Shown here piece after piece: positions 43,322 through 51,291 of a stretch of 52,362 nucleotides of DNA. The notes beneath the pieces were generated by a model that saw nothing but the letters and a program-made list of their open reading frames with translations, was not told the origin of the DNA and did no database searches. The stretch lies in the NCBI GenBank assembly GCA_002361775.1, contig DETV01000101.1, forward strand, positions 1-52,362. The letters run 5' to 3'. Each line of letters opens with the position of its first letter. The stretch's first letter is position 1. Origin of the DNA: Eubacterium sp. UBA3279. Lineage in GTDB: Bacteria > Bacillota > Clostridia > Lachnospirales > Lachnospiraceae. A program made the position numbers and the translations under genes.

Positions 43322-45324
43322 AAGCATTGATTCTGAATTCTGGCCTAGGCCATAGAATGGGTGTATTGACATCTGAACACCCGAAATGTATGACAGAAAT
43401 ATCTGCTACTGACACGATCTTGAGCAGACAGTTGAAGCTTATTGTTGCTGCAGGAATCAAAGATGTTGTAATGACGACCGGTTATTTCGATGAAGTTCTT
43501 GTACAGTATTGCAATTCCCTGAATCTGCCACTGAACTTCACCTTTGTAAATAACCCTCTCTACGCAGAAACGAATTACATCTATTCCATATACTGTGCAA
43601 GAGAATATCTGGATGATGATATTCTTCTGATGCATGGTGATCTTGTATTTGAATATTCTGTACTTGAAGATCTTCTGGCTTTTAGCAAGAGCTGCATGAA
43701 GGTTAGTTCCACCATTTCACTGCCGGAGAAGGATTTTAAAGCGGTAGTTCACAATGGAAGAGTTGAAAAGGTTGGTATTGAATACTTCACAGATGCTATG
43801 GAAGCACAGGCTCTTTATAAACTGAATAAAGATGACTGGAAACTCTGGTTGAATGAGATTATCGCATTCTGTGAAACCAACAACCGGAAATGTTATGCTG
43901 AAAATGCCTTCAATGGCATTTCTGATAAGTGTGCTATCTATGCATTCGATGTAAAGAACAGACTCTGTTCGGAAATCGATACACCGGAGGATTTGAAGAT
44001 GGTAAGTGAACGCCTGAATGAAATTGAAAACCGTACAGTCTACATGTGCTTTTCAACTGATATGCTCCACAGCGGACATATCGCGATTATTCGAAAGGCT
44101 GAGAAATTGGGCAGGCTGATCATCGGTGTACTTTCTGATGAGGCAGTAGTATCCTATAAGCGATTCCCGCTTATGCCGTTTGATGAACGTAAAACCATGT
44201 TTGAGAACATTGCTGGTGTGTACAAAGTTGTTGAGCAGAAAACCCTCAGCTATAAGGAAAACCTTGAGAAGTATCACCCTGATTATGTTGTTCACGGTGA
44301 TGACTGGGTTACTGGTTTCCAGAAGCCTATTCGTGACGAAGTATGCTGTGTGTTGGCCTCTTATGGTGGTCAGCTTGTGGAGTATCCCTATTCCAAGGAT
44401 GAGAAGTATGAAGAATTGGAGAAGCGTGCAAGGGTTGAATTGTCAACGCCGGATGTTCGTCGTGCGCGTTTGAAGAAAGCCTTGGCGATGAAAGGCACTA
44501 TTACGGCGATGGAAGCACACAGTGGTCTTACTGGATTGATTGTTGAGAACACCGTCGTAGAAGAAGACGGAGGGGCTCGTCAATTTGATGCAATGTGGGT
44601 TTCCTCTCTTTGCGATTCTACTGCAAAGGGTAAGCCGGACATTGAACTGGTTGATATGACGAGCCGCTTTAGGACGATTGATGATATCTGCGAGGTCACA
44701 ACAAAGCCGATTATCTTTGATGCTGATACTGGCGGATTGACAGAGCACTTCGTATACACCGTGCGCTCTTTGGAACGTATGGGCGTATCGATGGCGATTA
44801 TTGAGGACAAGACCGGTCTCAAGAAGAACAGTTTGTTTGGTAATGAAGTGGCACAGACTCAGGATTCCATTGAGAACTTCTCTGAGAAGATTCGGGCGGG
44901 TAAGAAAGCGCAGCGTACAAAAGACTTTATGATTTGCGCTCGGATTGAAAGCCTTATCCTGGAGAGAGGCATGGAAGATGCTTTAGAGAGAGCATTTGCG
45001 TTTACAGAAGCGGGTGCAGATGCTATTATGATACATAGTCGAAAGAAAGATCCCTCGGAAATCTTTGAGTTTGTAGAGAAGTATCGTGCCAAGAATCAGA
45101 CAACACCTATCGTTGTTGTTCCGACTTCGTTTAATACTGTCACCGAGGAAGAGTTTAAAGCGCGTGGTGTGAACATTGTCATTTATGCGAATCAGCTGAC
45201 TCGTACTGGTTTCCCGGCAATGCAAAACGCTGCGAAGTTGATCCTTAAAAACCATAGAGCAAAAGAATGCGATGATATCTGCATGCCATTCAAAGATATC
45301 ATTCGCCTGATTCCGGAGGAATAA
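43318..45324 (+). CDS. Trifunctional fusion: LicC/PntC-like nucleotidyltransferase, HxGH cytidylyltransferase, PEP mutase
   Basis: 668 residues. Domain 1 (1-235): sugar-nucleotidyltransferase fold with LILNSGLGHRMG and HPKCM, and SEIDTPEDL at the end, as in LicC and the phosphonate cytidylyltransferase PntC. Domain 2 (240-365): HxGH-type cytidylyltransferase (HSGH at 251-254, FDERKTMFENI, VVHGDDW). Domain 3 (about 382-668): PEP mutase of the isocitrate-lyase superfamily with FDADTGG (467-473) and the diagnostic EDKTGLKKNS (496-505). PEP mutase makes phosphonopyruvate, the first step of nearly all C-P bond synthesis; the other domains can activate the phosphonate with CMP. Two nucleotidyltransferase folds in one chain suggest two different acceptors or one structural remnant. 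It is coupled to upstream and downstream genes (4-base overlap; 1-base gap). Confidence 0.88.
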   Translation: MKALILNSGLGHRMGVLTSEHPKCMTEISATDTILSRQLKLIVAAGIKDVVMTTGYFDEVLVQYCNSLNLPLNFTFVNNPLYAETNYIYSIYCAREYLDDDILLMHGDLVFEYSVLEDLLAFSKSCMKVSSTISLPEKDFKAVVHNGRVEKVGIEYFTDAMEAQALYKLNKDDWKLWLNEIIAFCETNNRKCYAENAFNGISDKCAIYAFDVKNRLCSEIDTPEDLKMVSERLNEIENRTVYMCFSTDMLHSGHIAIIRKAEKLGRLIIGVLSDEAVVSYKRFPLMPFDERKTMFENIAGVYKVVEQKTLSYKENLEKYHPDYVVHGDDWVTGFQKPIRDEVCCVLASYGGQLVEYPYSKDEKYEELEKRARVELSTPDVRRARLKKALAMKGTITAMEAHSGLTGLIVENTVVEEDGGARQFDAMWVSSLCDSTAKGKPDIELVDMTSRFRTIDDICEVTTKPIIFDADTGGLTEHFVYTVRSLERMGVSMAIIEDKTGLKKNSLFGNEVAQTQDSIENFSEKIRAGKKAQRTKDFMICARIESLILERGMEDALERAFAFTEAGADAIMIHSRKKDPSEIFEFVEKYRAKNQTTPIVVVPTSFNTVTEEEFKARGVNIVIYANQLTRTGFPAMQNAAKLILKNHRAKECDDICMPFKDIIRLIPEE

Positions 45325-45325
45325 G

Positions 45326-46390
45326 ATGGCACAGAATATCGTAAAAGGAATAAAACAGATTAGTCACCTGATTAAAGGCAAGAAGTTCCTGCTTGTAAAA
45401 GATGGCGCATATGATTTCCTCGGTTTAAAGGACTATTTTGATACGTATCCTCATATAGAGTTTTCGGAGTTTACTCCGAATCCTCTGTATGAGCAGGTGT
45501 GTGCCGGAGTAGAGCTGTTCAATAAAGAAGCATGTGAACTGATTGTAGCTGTTGGCGGCGGAAGTACAATTGATGTAGCAAAATGTATCAAACTTTTCTG
45601 TAAGATGGATCATAGTATCAACTATCTGAAGCAGGATACATTTGATTCAGGTATCACCCTAATTGCTGTTCCGACAACCGCAGGAACAGGTAGTGAGTCA
45701 ACTCGTCATGCTGTAATCTATTACGAGGGTGTAAAACAGTCAATTTCTCATTTGAGTATAGTTCCAGACTATGCGGTGCTTGAACCTTCTGTGTTGAAAA
45801 CTCTACCAGTGTATCAGAAGAAATGTACGATGCTGGATGCACTCTGTCAGGCAGTAGAATCTTGGTGGTCAGTAAATTCTACAGATGAGAGCAAAGAGTA
45901 TTCCAGAAAAGCCATTGAATCTATTCGCGAGAACTGGGAAGCGTATATTTTTGAGAATACAGATGAATCTGCGGCTCGAATCATGGAGGCATCAAATTAT
46001 GCCGGGCGTGCGATAAACATAACTGCGACCACTGCCGCACATGCGATGAGCTATAAGATTACCTCCATGTATCGTTTCCCGCATGGGCATGCCGTAGCAG
46101 TCTGTATGCCAGAAGTCTGGGAGTATGTTCTTTCGAATACAGATGACTGCATTGATACTAGAGGAAGCGAGTATCTAAGGGAAACATTGTCGCAAATTTC
46201 AGAGCTGATTACGCTAGATCAATTCAAGGCGATGCTGGCAAAAATGGATATGCAATACCCAGAGGCTGGAAATAAGGAAGAAGAATTGGAGACTTTAGCC
46301 AAGTCTGTTAATCCGGTAAGGCTAAAGAATAATCCAGTCGCACTGAGCACAGACGTAATGAGAGAAATGTACAGGAGGATTGTTCGATAA
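45326..46390 (+). CDS. Iron-containing-type alcohol dehydrogenase, probable phosphonoacetaldehyde reductase
   Basis: 354 residues. The N-terminal NAD(P) domain has VAVGGGSTIDVAK (about 74-86) and PTTAGTGSE. Metal-site residues are D171 in LDALCQAVE, H239, H253 and H255 in FPHGHAVAV. In classical Fe-alcohol dehydrogenases the residue four after the Asp is His; here it is Gln175. Encoded between PEP mutase and phosphonopyruvate decarboxylase genes, it should reduce phosphonoacetaldehyde to 2-hydroxyethylphosphonate and thereby drive the unfavourable mutase equilibrium. The start ATG follows the fusion stop by 1 base, and its stop shares a base with the next start, so the three genes are translationally coupled. 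Substrate is inferred from context. Confidence 0.85.
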   Translation: MAQNIVKGIKQISHLIKGKKFLLVKDGAYDFLGLKDYFDTYPHIEFSEFTPNPLYEQVCAGVELFNKEACELIVAVGGGSTIDVAKCIKLFCKMDHSINYLKQDTFDSGITLIAVPTTAGTGSESTRHAVIYYEGVKQSISHLSIVPDYAVLEPSVLKTLPVYQKKCTMLDALCQAVESWWSVNSTDESKEYSRKAIESIRENWEAYIFENTDESAARIMEASNYAGRAINITATTAAHAMSYKITSMYRFPHGHAVAVCMPEVWEYVLSNTDDCIDTRGSEYLRETLSQISELITLDQFKAMLAKMDMQYPEAGNKEEELETLAKSVNPVRLKNNPVALSTDVMREMYRRIVR

Positions 46391-47511
46391 TGAAGGTAGA
46401 AAAACTTGTTGAAATCATCGGATCGGATTTTTATACAGGTGTTCCGGATTCCCAACTGAAGGCACTCTGCAATTATCTTATGAGTGAGTACGGAATCGAC
46501 CGGAAACACCATATCATCGCAGCCAATGAGGGTAACTGCACAGCACTTGCTGCTGGCTATCACTTGGCAACAGGTAAGGTTCCTGTTGTCTATATGCAGA
46601 ATTCTGGTGAGGGTAATATTATCAACCCGGTCGCTTCTCTGCTGAATGACAAGGTGTATGCTATTCCGGTTGTATTCATTGTTGGATGGAGAGGTGAACC
46701 CGGTATCCATGATGAACCGCAGCATATCTATCAGGGTGAAGTGACTGTAAAACTGCTTGAGGATATGGATATCAGGCCCTTCGTAATCGGCAAAGATACA
46801 ACCGATGAAGAAGTTGAAGCTGCTATGGATGAATTCAAGGATATCTTGTCTAAAGGAAAAGATGTGGCGTTTGTTATCAGGAAAGGTGCATTGTCGTATG
46901 ACGGGAAGGTTAAGTACAAGAACAACAATACAATGGTGCGAGAGGAAATTATTCAACACATTGTAAAAGTCAGTGGAGAAGATCCTATTGTGAGTACGAC
47001 AGGTAAGGCCAGCAGGGAGCTCTTTGAGACTCGGGTGGCCAATGGACAGAGCCATAAATATGATTTTCTGACGGTAGGATCAATGGGGCATAGTAGTAGC
47101 ATTGCACTTGGTGTGGCTATCAATAAGCCTGATACCAGAGTATGGTGTGTTGATGGAGACGGTGCTGTCCTTATGCATATGGGATCTATGGCCGTCCTTG
47201 GCGCCAATGCCCCGAAGAATATGATACATGTGATTATCAATAACGGTGCGCACGAGACGGTCGGTGGTATGCCCACAGTTGCATCCAAGATTGACCTGGT
47301 GGCGATTGCGAAAGCATGTGGGTATCCGTATGCTGTGAGCGTAGACAGTTTTGATGCTTTGGATGCTGAACTCAAAGCTGCAAAGGAACGAAATGAACTG
47401 AGTCTTATCGAAGTGAAATGCTCCATTGGCGCGAGGGATGATCTCGGCCGTCCCACAACTACTGCGATTGAAAATAAGCAGAATTTCATGGAGTATTTGA
47501 ACACATTATAA
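46390..47511 (+). CDS. aepY: Phosphonopyruvate decarboxylase (thiamine diphosphate enzyme)
   Basis: 373 residues, the usual length for this short ThDP family. The N-terminal PYR domain has the activating Glu in AANEGNCTALAAGYHLATG and YMQNSGEGN. The C-terminal PP domain has the ThDP/Mg motif GDGAVLMHMGSMAVLG ending in INNGAHETVGGMPT, diagnostic for phosphonopyruvate or sulfopyruvate decarboxylases. With PEP mutase upstream the substrate is phosphonopyruvate, and the product is phosphonoacetaldehyde plus CO2. This irreversible step pulls phosphonate synthesis forward. The ATG overlaps the dehydrogenase stop (TAATG). A hairpin follows the stop within 10 bases. Confidence 0.93.
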   Translation: MKVEKLVEIIGSDFYTGVPDSQLKALCNYLMSEYGIDRKHHIIAANEGNCTALAAGYHLATGKVPVVYMQNSGEGNIINPVASLLNDKVYAIPVVFIVGWRGEPGIHDEPQHIYQGEVTVKLLEDMDIRPFVIGKDTTDEEVEAAMDEFKDILSKGKDVAFVIRKGALSYDGKVKYKNNNTMVREEIIQHIVKVSGEDPIVSTTGKASRELFETRVANGQSHKYDFLTVGSMGHSSSIALGVAINKPDTRVWCVDGDGAVLMHMGSMAVLGANAPKNMIHVIINNGAHETVGGMPTVASKIDLVAIAKACGYPYAVSVDSFDALDAELKAAKERNELSLIEVKCSIGARDDLGRPTTTAIENKQNFMEYLNTL

Positions 47512-47520
47512 AAGGGGATT

Positions 47521-47565
47521 AGCCTCCTGTTGGGCCGTGACTTAGTGCTTATCAGGAGGCTTTTG
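47521..47565 (+). promoter_or_regulatory. Hairpin containing the ribosome site of the flippase gene; possible attenuator
   Basis: AGCCTCCTG (47521-47529) and CAGGAGGCT (47553-47561) form a perfect 9-bp stem with a 23-base loop, followed by TTTG. The AGGAGG inside the 3' arm is the only good ribosome site near the wzx start, so folding would both resemble a weak terminator and hide the site. Confidence 0.6.
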
Positions 47566-47574
47566 ATTAGTAAA

Positions 47575-49020
47575 ATGGTTTCAATAATTGATAAGTACAG
47601 GCGAATGAGCATTCAAGCCAAAGCAAGTATTTGGTTTGTTGTGTGTAGTCTTTTACAAAAAGGAATCTCTTTTATCACTGTTCCACTTTTTACCAGATTA
47701 ATGACAACGGAACAGTATGGTACATATAGCGTATATTTATCATGGCTACAGATACTAACTATTGTTACGTCATTGTATCTGTATTACGGCGTGTTCAATA
47801 ATGCGATGGTTAAATATGAGAACGACCGTGATCGATATATTTCTTCCATGCAGGGATTAACGGTTTTTCTTGATATTTGTGTCTTCTGCATCTTTATTCT
47901 TTTTAGAAGACAGTGGAGTGAGATACTAGGTCTTTCTCCGGTAATAATTGCCTTGATGTTTGTAGAGATGCTTGTGACGCCATCATTAAGCTTTTGGTCA
48001 GGAAAACAACGATTTGAATATCAGTATAAAAAACTAGTTTCTGTTACACTAATTAAGTCAGTGGCAAATCCAGTACTTGGATTATTAGCCGTGAAATGTT
48101 TTACTGATAAATCGTTGGCGCGAATTGCATCTATAGTAGTTGTCGAGGTGCTGGTTTGCTTGCCAATAATGATAAAGCAATTTCACAAGGGAAGGTGTTT
48201 CTTCGATAGAACATATTGGAAGTTTGCTTTAGGAATGGCAATTCCGCTTTTACCGCACTATCTATCTGGAACTGTCCTAAGTCAGGGGGACAGGGTAATG
48301 ATAGATAAGTTTGTTGGTAAATCTGAAGTGGCTTTTTACAGCGTTGCCTATAGCATTGGAATGCTTGTCCAGATATTTACTAACGCGATCAACAACTCAT
48401 TTATACCTTGGGTATATCAAAAAATCAAGGCAAAGGATTATAAGGGAATTCAAAAAACGGTAAACATGTTGCTTATCCTAATAGCAGTAATATCTGTTGG
48501 GATAATGATGTGTAGCCCAGAGTTGATACTAATTTTTGGATCTGAAAAATACAAAAGTGCAGTATATGTGATACCCCCTGTAGCAGCAAGCGTTTTTTTC
48601 ATTTTCCTGTATAATATCTTAGCGATTCCACAATTTTATTTTGAGCGAACGAAGTTTTTGATGCTATCTTCAATTACAGCGGCGATAACAAATATTGCTT
48701 TGAATTATGTATTCATTCCTATATACGGATATGTTGCGGCTGGATATACGACTTTAGCATGTTATGTCCTTTATAGTGTTGGGCACTTTTTTGTCAGTAA
48801 AAGAGTTACTTCACACTATATTCCTGGAGAGAAGTTATATGACTCAAAATTCATATGTGTTATTGGAATATTAATGATTGTAGTTGGCGTCTTTAGTAAT
48901 CTCTTGTTTGAGTTCTGGTATATAAGATATGGCATGCTTATAATATGCCTGTTTGTTGTAATGGTAAAAAGAGATAAGTTGATAATGATGCTAAGGACTA
49001 TGAGAAGCAGTAAGAAATAA
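47575..49020 (+). CDS. wzx: Wzx-type oligosaccharide flippase
   Basis: About 481 residues with twelve to fourteen hydrophobic segments, of the MOP/polysaccharide-transport superfamily (VPLFTRLMTTEQYGTYSVYLSWLQI is the family start). It flips lipid-linked repeat units to the outer face, where the EpsG-type polymerase acts. The exact start is uncertain: ATG 47575 lies 15 bases after AGGAGG, which is long; a non-standard start at 47566 or the ATG at 47605 are alternatives, and a frame continues upstream to 47530 through the hairpin. AT-rich composition resembles the polymerase and glycosyltransferase genes. Confidence 0.9.
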   Translation: MVSIIDKYRRMSIQAKASIWFVVCSLLQKGISFITVPLFTRLMTTEQYGTYSVYLSWLQILTIVTSLYLYYGVFNNAMVKYENDRDRYISSMQGLTVFLDICVFCIFILFRRQWSEILGLSPVIIALMFVEMLVTPSLSFWSGKQRFEYQYKKLVSVTLIKSVANPVLGLLAVKCFTDKSLARIASIVVVEVLVCLPIMIKQFHKGRCFFDRTYWKFALGMAIPLLPHYLSGTVLSQGDRVMIDKFVGKSEVAFYSVAYSIGMLVQIFTNAINNSFIPWVYQKIKAKDYKGIQKTVNMLLILIAVISVGIMMCSPELILIFGSEKYKSAVYVIPPVAASVFFIFLYNILAIPQFYFERTKFLMLSSITAAITNIALNYVFIPIYGYVAAGYTTLACYVLYSVGHFFVSKRVTSHYIPGEKLYDSKFICVIGILMIVVGVFSNLLFEFWYIRYGMLIICLFVVMVKRDKLIMMLRTMRSSKK

Positions 49021-49048
49021 AAAAATGCTTAACAGGAAGGAATAAAAA

Positions 49049-50116
49049 ATGGACAATCTTGAGAGCAGAGCAGAGCAGAGCAGAGCAGAATGGATTGAAC
49101 TATTGAGGGTTTTATCTTGCTTTTGTGTCATTATGCTCCATGTATCAACGAAAGGTTGGAAGTATGCAGGTGTAGAGACAAACGTATGGCTATTTTATGA
49201 GTTCTTTTGCGCGATTACAAGAATTGGTGTATGCTGCTTTGTTATGATAAGTGGCGCACTGTTTTTGGGAAATGAACGTGGTAAAAACTTAAAACTAATC
49301 TATGGTAAATATATTCGCAGAATCTCTGTTCTTATTGCTTTTTGGTCGGTGGTGTACTTTATCTTTAGAATTGCTATTGGGGACTTAAAAATCACTGGAT
49401 TCAGAAACATTATTTCAAATCTGCTATACGGAAACTATCATCTATGGTATTTATGGATGATTATTGGATTGTATGCGGTGACTCCTTTACTCAACAAAAT
49501 AGTTGAGAGTAAGTCTCTATGCGAATACTTTCTTATTCTGTGTGTGTTAATCTGCTGGCTACCGGGAATGCTTGATATAATTCCTGCTTTGAGTGAACTT
49601 ACGAGTTTAATCATTAAGGAAAAAATGTTCCTGTTTATGCCAATAGGCTATGTAGGATACTACCTTTTGGGGTATTATCTTTGCACTTACAAAACGACTC
49701 AAAGACAGTATCATTTCATACTAATCGCCGGATTATTAGGATTGCTCTATGCTGTGCTTGGAGGGGTTATTTATGGTAGGTATACAGGAGAACCAACCCA
49801 GGCGGCATATAATAATTTGACGCTGAATATAGCATTATACTCAGCATTAGTTTTTATTGTGTTTTCGAGTATAATTGGGAAAATACGGTTTTCAGAAAAG
49901 GCAAAAAAAAGAATCTTTGGTCTTGGTCAGTCAACCCTTGGAATCTACTTAGTACATGTGATGTTTATTCAGGGCTTTTCTGACCGTTTTATGATGGCGA
50001 CATATTATCAGTATCCACTTATGGTCATTCCTATTACGCTACTTGTATTTGTAGGCGGGTATTTGGTAACAAATGTATTGAACAGAATCCCAATTGTGGG
50101 GAGATGGATTGTATAA
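49049..50116 (+). CDS. Membrane acyltransferase (family 3, OafA/WecH-like), possibly phase variable
   Basis: 355 residues with about ten hydrophobic segments. The conserved start is WIELLRVLSCFCVIMLHVSTKG, with the family His in MLHV, followed by FCAITRIGVCCFVMISGALFLG. These enzymes move acetyl or succinyl groups onto surface sugars. Codons 5-14 lie in five tandem copies of GAGCA (49063-49087), which give an SRAEQSRAEW sequence. A change of one repeat unit would shift the frame and end the protein, so expression may switch on and off. The present copy number keeps the frame open. GGAAGG is about 9 bases before the ATG. The modification would decorate the polysaccharide. Confidence 0.87.
   Translation: MDNLESRAEQSRAEWIELLRVLSCFCVIMLHVSTKGWKYAGVETNVWLFYEFFCAITRIGVCCFVMISGALFLGNERGKNLKLIYGKYIRRISVLIAFWSVVYFIFRIAIGDLKITGFRNIISNLLYGNYHLWYLWMIIGLYAVTPLLNKIVESKSLCEYFLILCVLICWLPGMLDIIPALSELTSLIIKEKMFLFMPIGYVGYYLLGYYLCTYKTTQRQYHFILIAGLLGLLYAVLGGVIYGRYTGEPTQAAYNNLTLNIALYSALVFIVFSSIIGKIRFSEKAKKRIFGLGQSTLGIYLVHVMFIQGFSDRFMMATYYQYPLMVIPITLLVFVGGYLVTNVLNRIPIVGRWIV
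49063..49087 (+). repeat. Pentanucleotide tandem repeat (GAGCA)5 in the acyltransferase start
   Basis: Five exact copies of GAGCA plus partial copies on both sides (GA before, GA after), directly after the fourth codon. The unit is not a multiple of three, so slippage changes the reading frame. Confidence 0.9.
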
Positions 50117-50139
50117 CAACGGAAAAGGGAAAAAGGCAG

Positions 50140-51075
50140 ATGAAAAACACAACATTACTAATCATGGCTGCTGGCATCGGTTCCCGCTTTGGCGGTGGCA
50201 TCAAGCAGCTGGAGCCAGTTGGCTTACATAATGAAATTATCATGGATTATTCCATCCATGACGCAATTGAAGCAGGATTCAACAAGATTATCTTTGTAAT
50301 CCGCAAAGATATCGAAGCTGATTTCCGGGAGCGGATTGGCAACCGTGTGGAAAGCATCTGTGAGAAACAGAATGTGAAAATTGCCTATGCATTCCAGGAT
50401 ATCAATGATATTCCAGGTACTATCCCGGCAGGTCGGACAAAACCTTGGGGAACCGGACGGGCAGTTCTCGCTGCAAAAGATCTGATTCATGAACCATTCG
50501 CTGTCATCAATGCAGACGATTACTATGGTAAAGAAGCGTACCGCCAGATGCACGACTGGCTGGTTCTGGATCATGAAGACAACGCGATTGCAATGGCGGG
50601 ATTTATTCTGAAGAACACCTTGTCGGATAACGGTGGAGTTACCAGAGGCGTTTGCAAAGTAGCAGAAGGCCATACACACATTGAAGATGTAGTGGAGACC
50701 AGTAATATTATCAAGACGGTTGATGGCGCAGAAGCCGATGGAAGGAAACTTGATCCTGAGTCCTATGTGTCCATGAACTTCTGGGGATTCCCGGCGAAGG
50801 AAGGATGTGCGCCTGCATATCTGGGCGTTCTGGAGCAGGGCTTCAAGGAGTTCTTTGAGAATGATGTAAAGGCGAATCCTCTGAAAGCAGAGTATCTGCT
50901 GCCAACCCATATCGGTGGCTTGCTGAGAGATGGGAAGTATACAGTGAAGGTGCTGGAGACAAAGGACAAGTGGTTCGGCGTTACCTATAAGGAAGACAAA
51001 GAGTCTGTGGTTAAGAGCTTTAAGAAGCTGATCGAGGATGGCGTGTATCAGGAAGAATTGTACAGCGATTTGTGA
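50140..51075 (+). CDS. Sugar-phosphate nucleotidyltransferase
   Basis: About 311 residues, GT-A-like nucleotidyltransferase fold. N-terminal nucleotide loop MAAGIGSRFGGGIKQLEPVG, GTGRAVLAAKDL, and the metal motif VINADDYYG at about 118-126. It should make an NDP-sugar from NTP and a sugar 1-phosphate in the cytoplasm; I cannot say which sugar. I chose ATG 50140 (AAGGGA 9 bases upstream); an in-frame ATG at 50104 lies inside the acyltransferase end. It is the last gene of the operon and, like ugd and glf, is more GC rich than the membrane-protein genes before it. Confidence 0.85.
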   Translation: MKNTTLLIMAAGIGSRFGGGIKQLEPVGLHNEIIMDYSIHDAIEAGFNKIIFVIRKDIEADFRERIGNRVESICEKQNVKIAYAFQDINDIPGTIPAGRTKPWGTGRAVLAAKDLIHEPFAVINADDYYGKEAYRQMHDWLVLDHEDNAIAMAGFILKNTLSDNGGVTRGVCKVAEGHTHIEDVVETSNIIKTVDGAEADGRKLDPESYVSMNFWGFPAKEGCAPAYLGVLEQGFKEFFENDVKANPLKAEYLLPTHIGGLLRDGKYTVKVLETKDKWFGVTYKEDKESVVKSFKKLIEDGVYQEELYSDL

Positions 51076-51152
51076 GAATAGGTGGAAAAAGATATTGTGA
51101 AATGTTTTCATCTGTGGTTTAATAAGAATTAGAAGTGGATTAAGAGCCCTCG

Positions 51153-51239
51153 ATGCCAGACCTAAGAAATGAATATTGTGTGACAATGTGTGTGGCTAAT
51201 GGCATGAGCACCGGGAAGATTCTAGAAAAGCTGAAGTAA
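51153..51239 (+). CDS. Very small open frame, doubtful
   Basis: 28 codons, MPDLRNEYCVTMCVANGMST followed by eight more and TAA. There is no clear ribosome site. It lies in the 216-base gap between the operon end and the HEPN-like gene. The composition looks protein-like, so it could be a small gene or a fragment of an element gene that I do not recognise. The rest of the gap shows no terminator. Confidence 0.2.
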   Translation: MPDLRNEYCVTMCVANGMSTGKILEKLK

Positions 51240-51291
51240 AGTTGATAGAAGTTGCGGTACTAATTAAGCTGTGTGTGAGTACTGAAAAGTT

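Noticed and set aside
43318..45324. Phosphocholine (lic) pathway as the donor for LicD
   Set aside because: The N-terminal domain resembles LicC, but there is no choline kinase or transporter nearby, while a complete phosphonate route is.
50224..51186. 320-codon open frame on the minus strand
   Set aside because: Antisense to the nucleotidyltransferase gene, which has clear motifs; translation looks like a shadow and lacks a start site.
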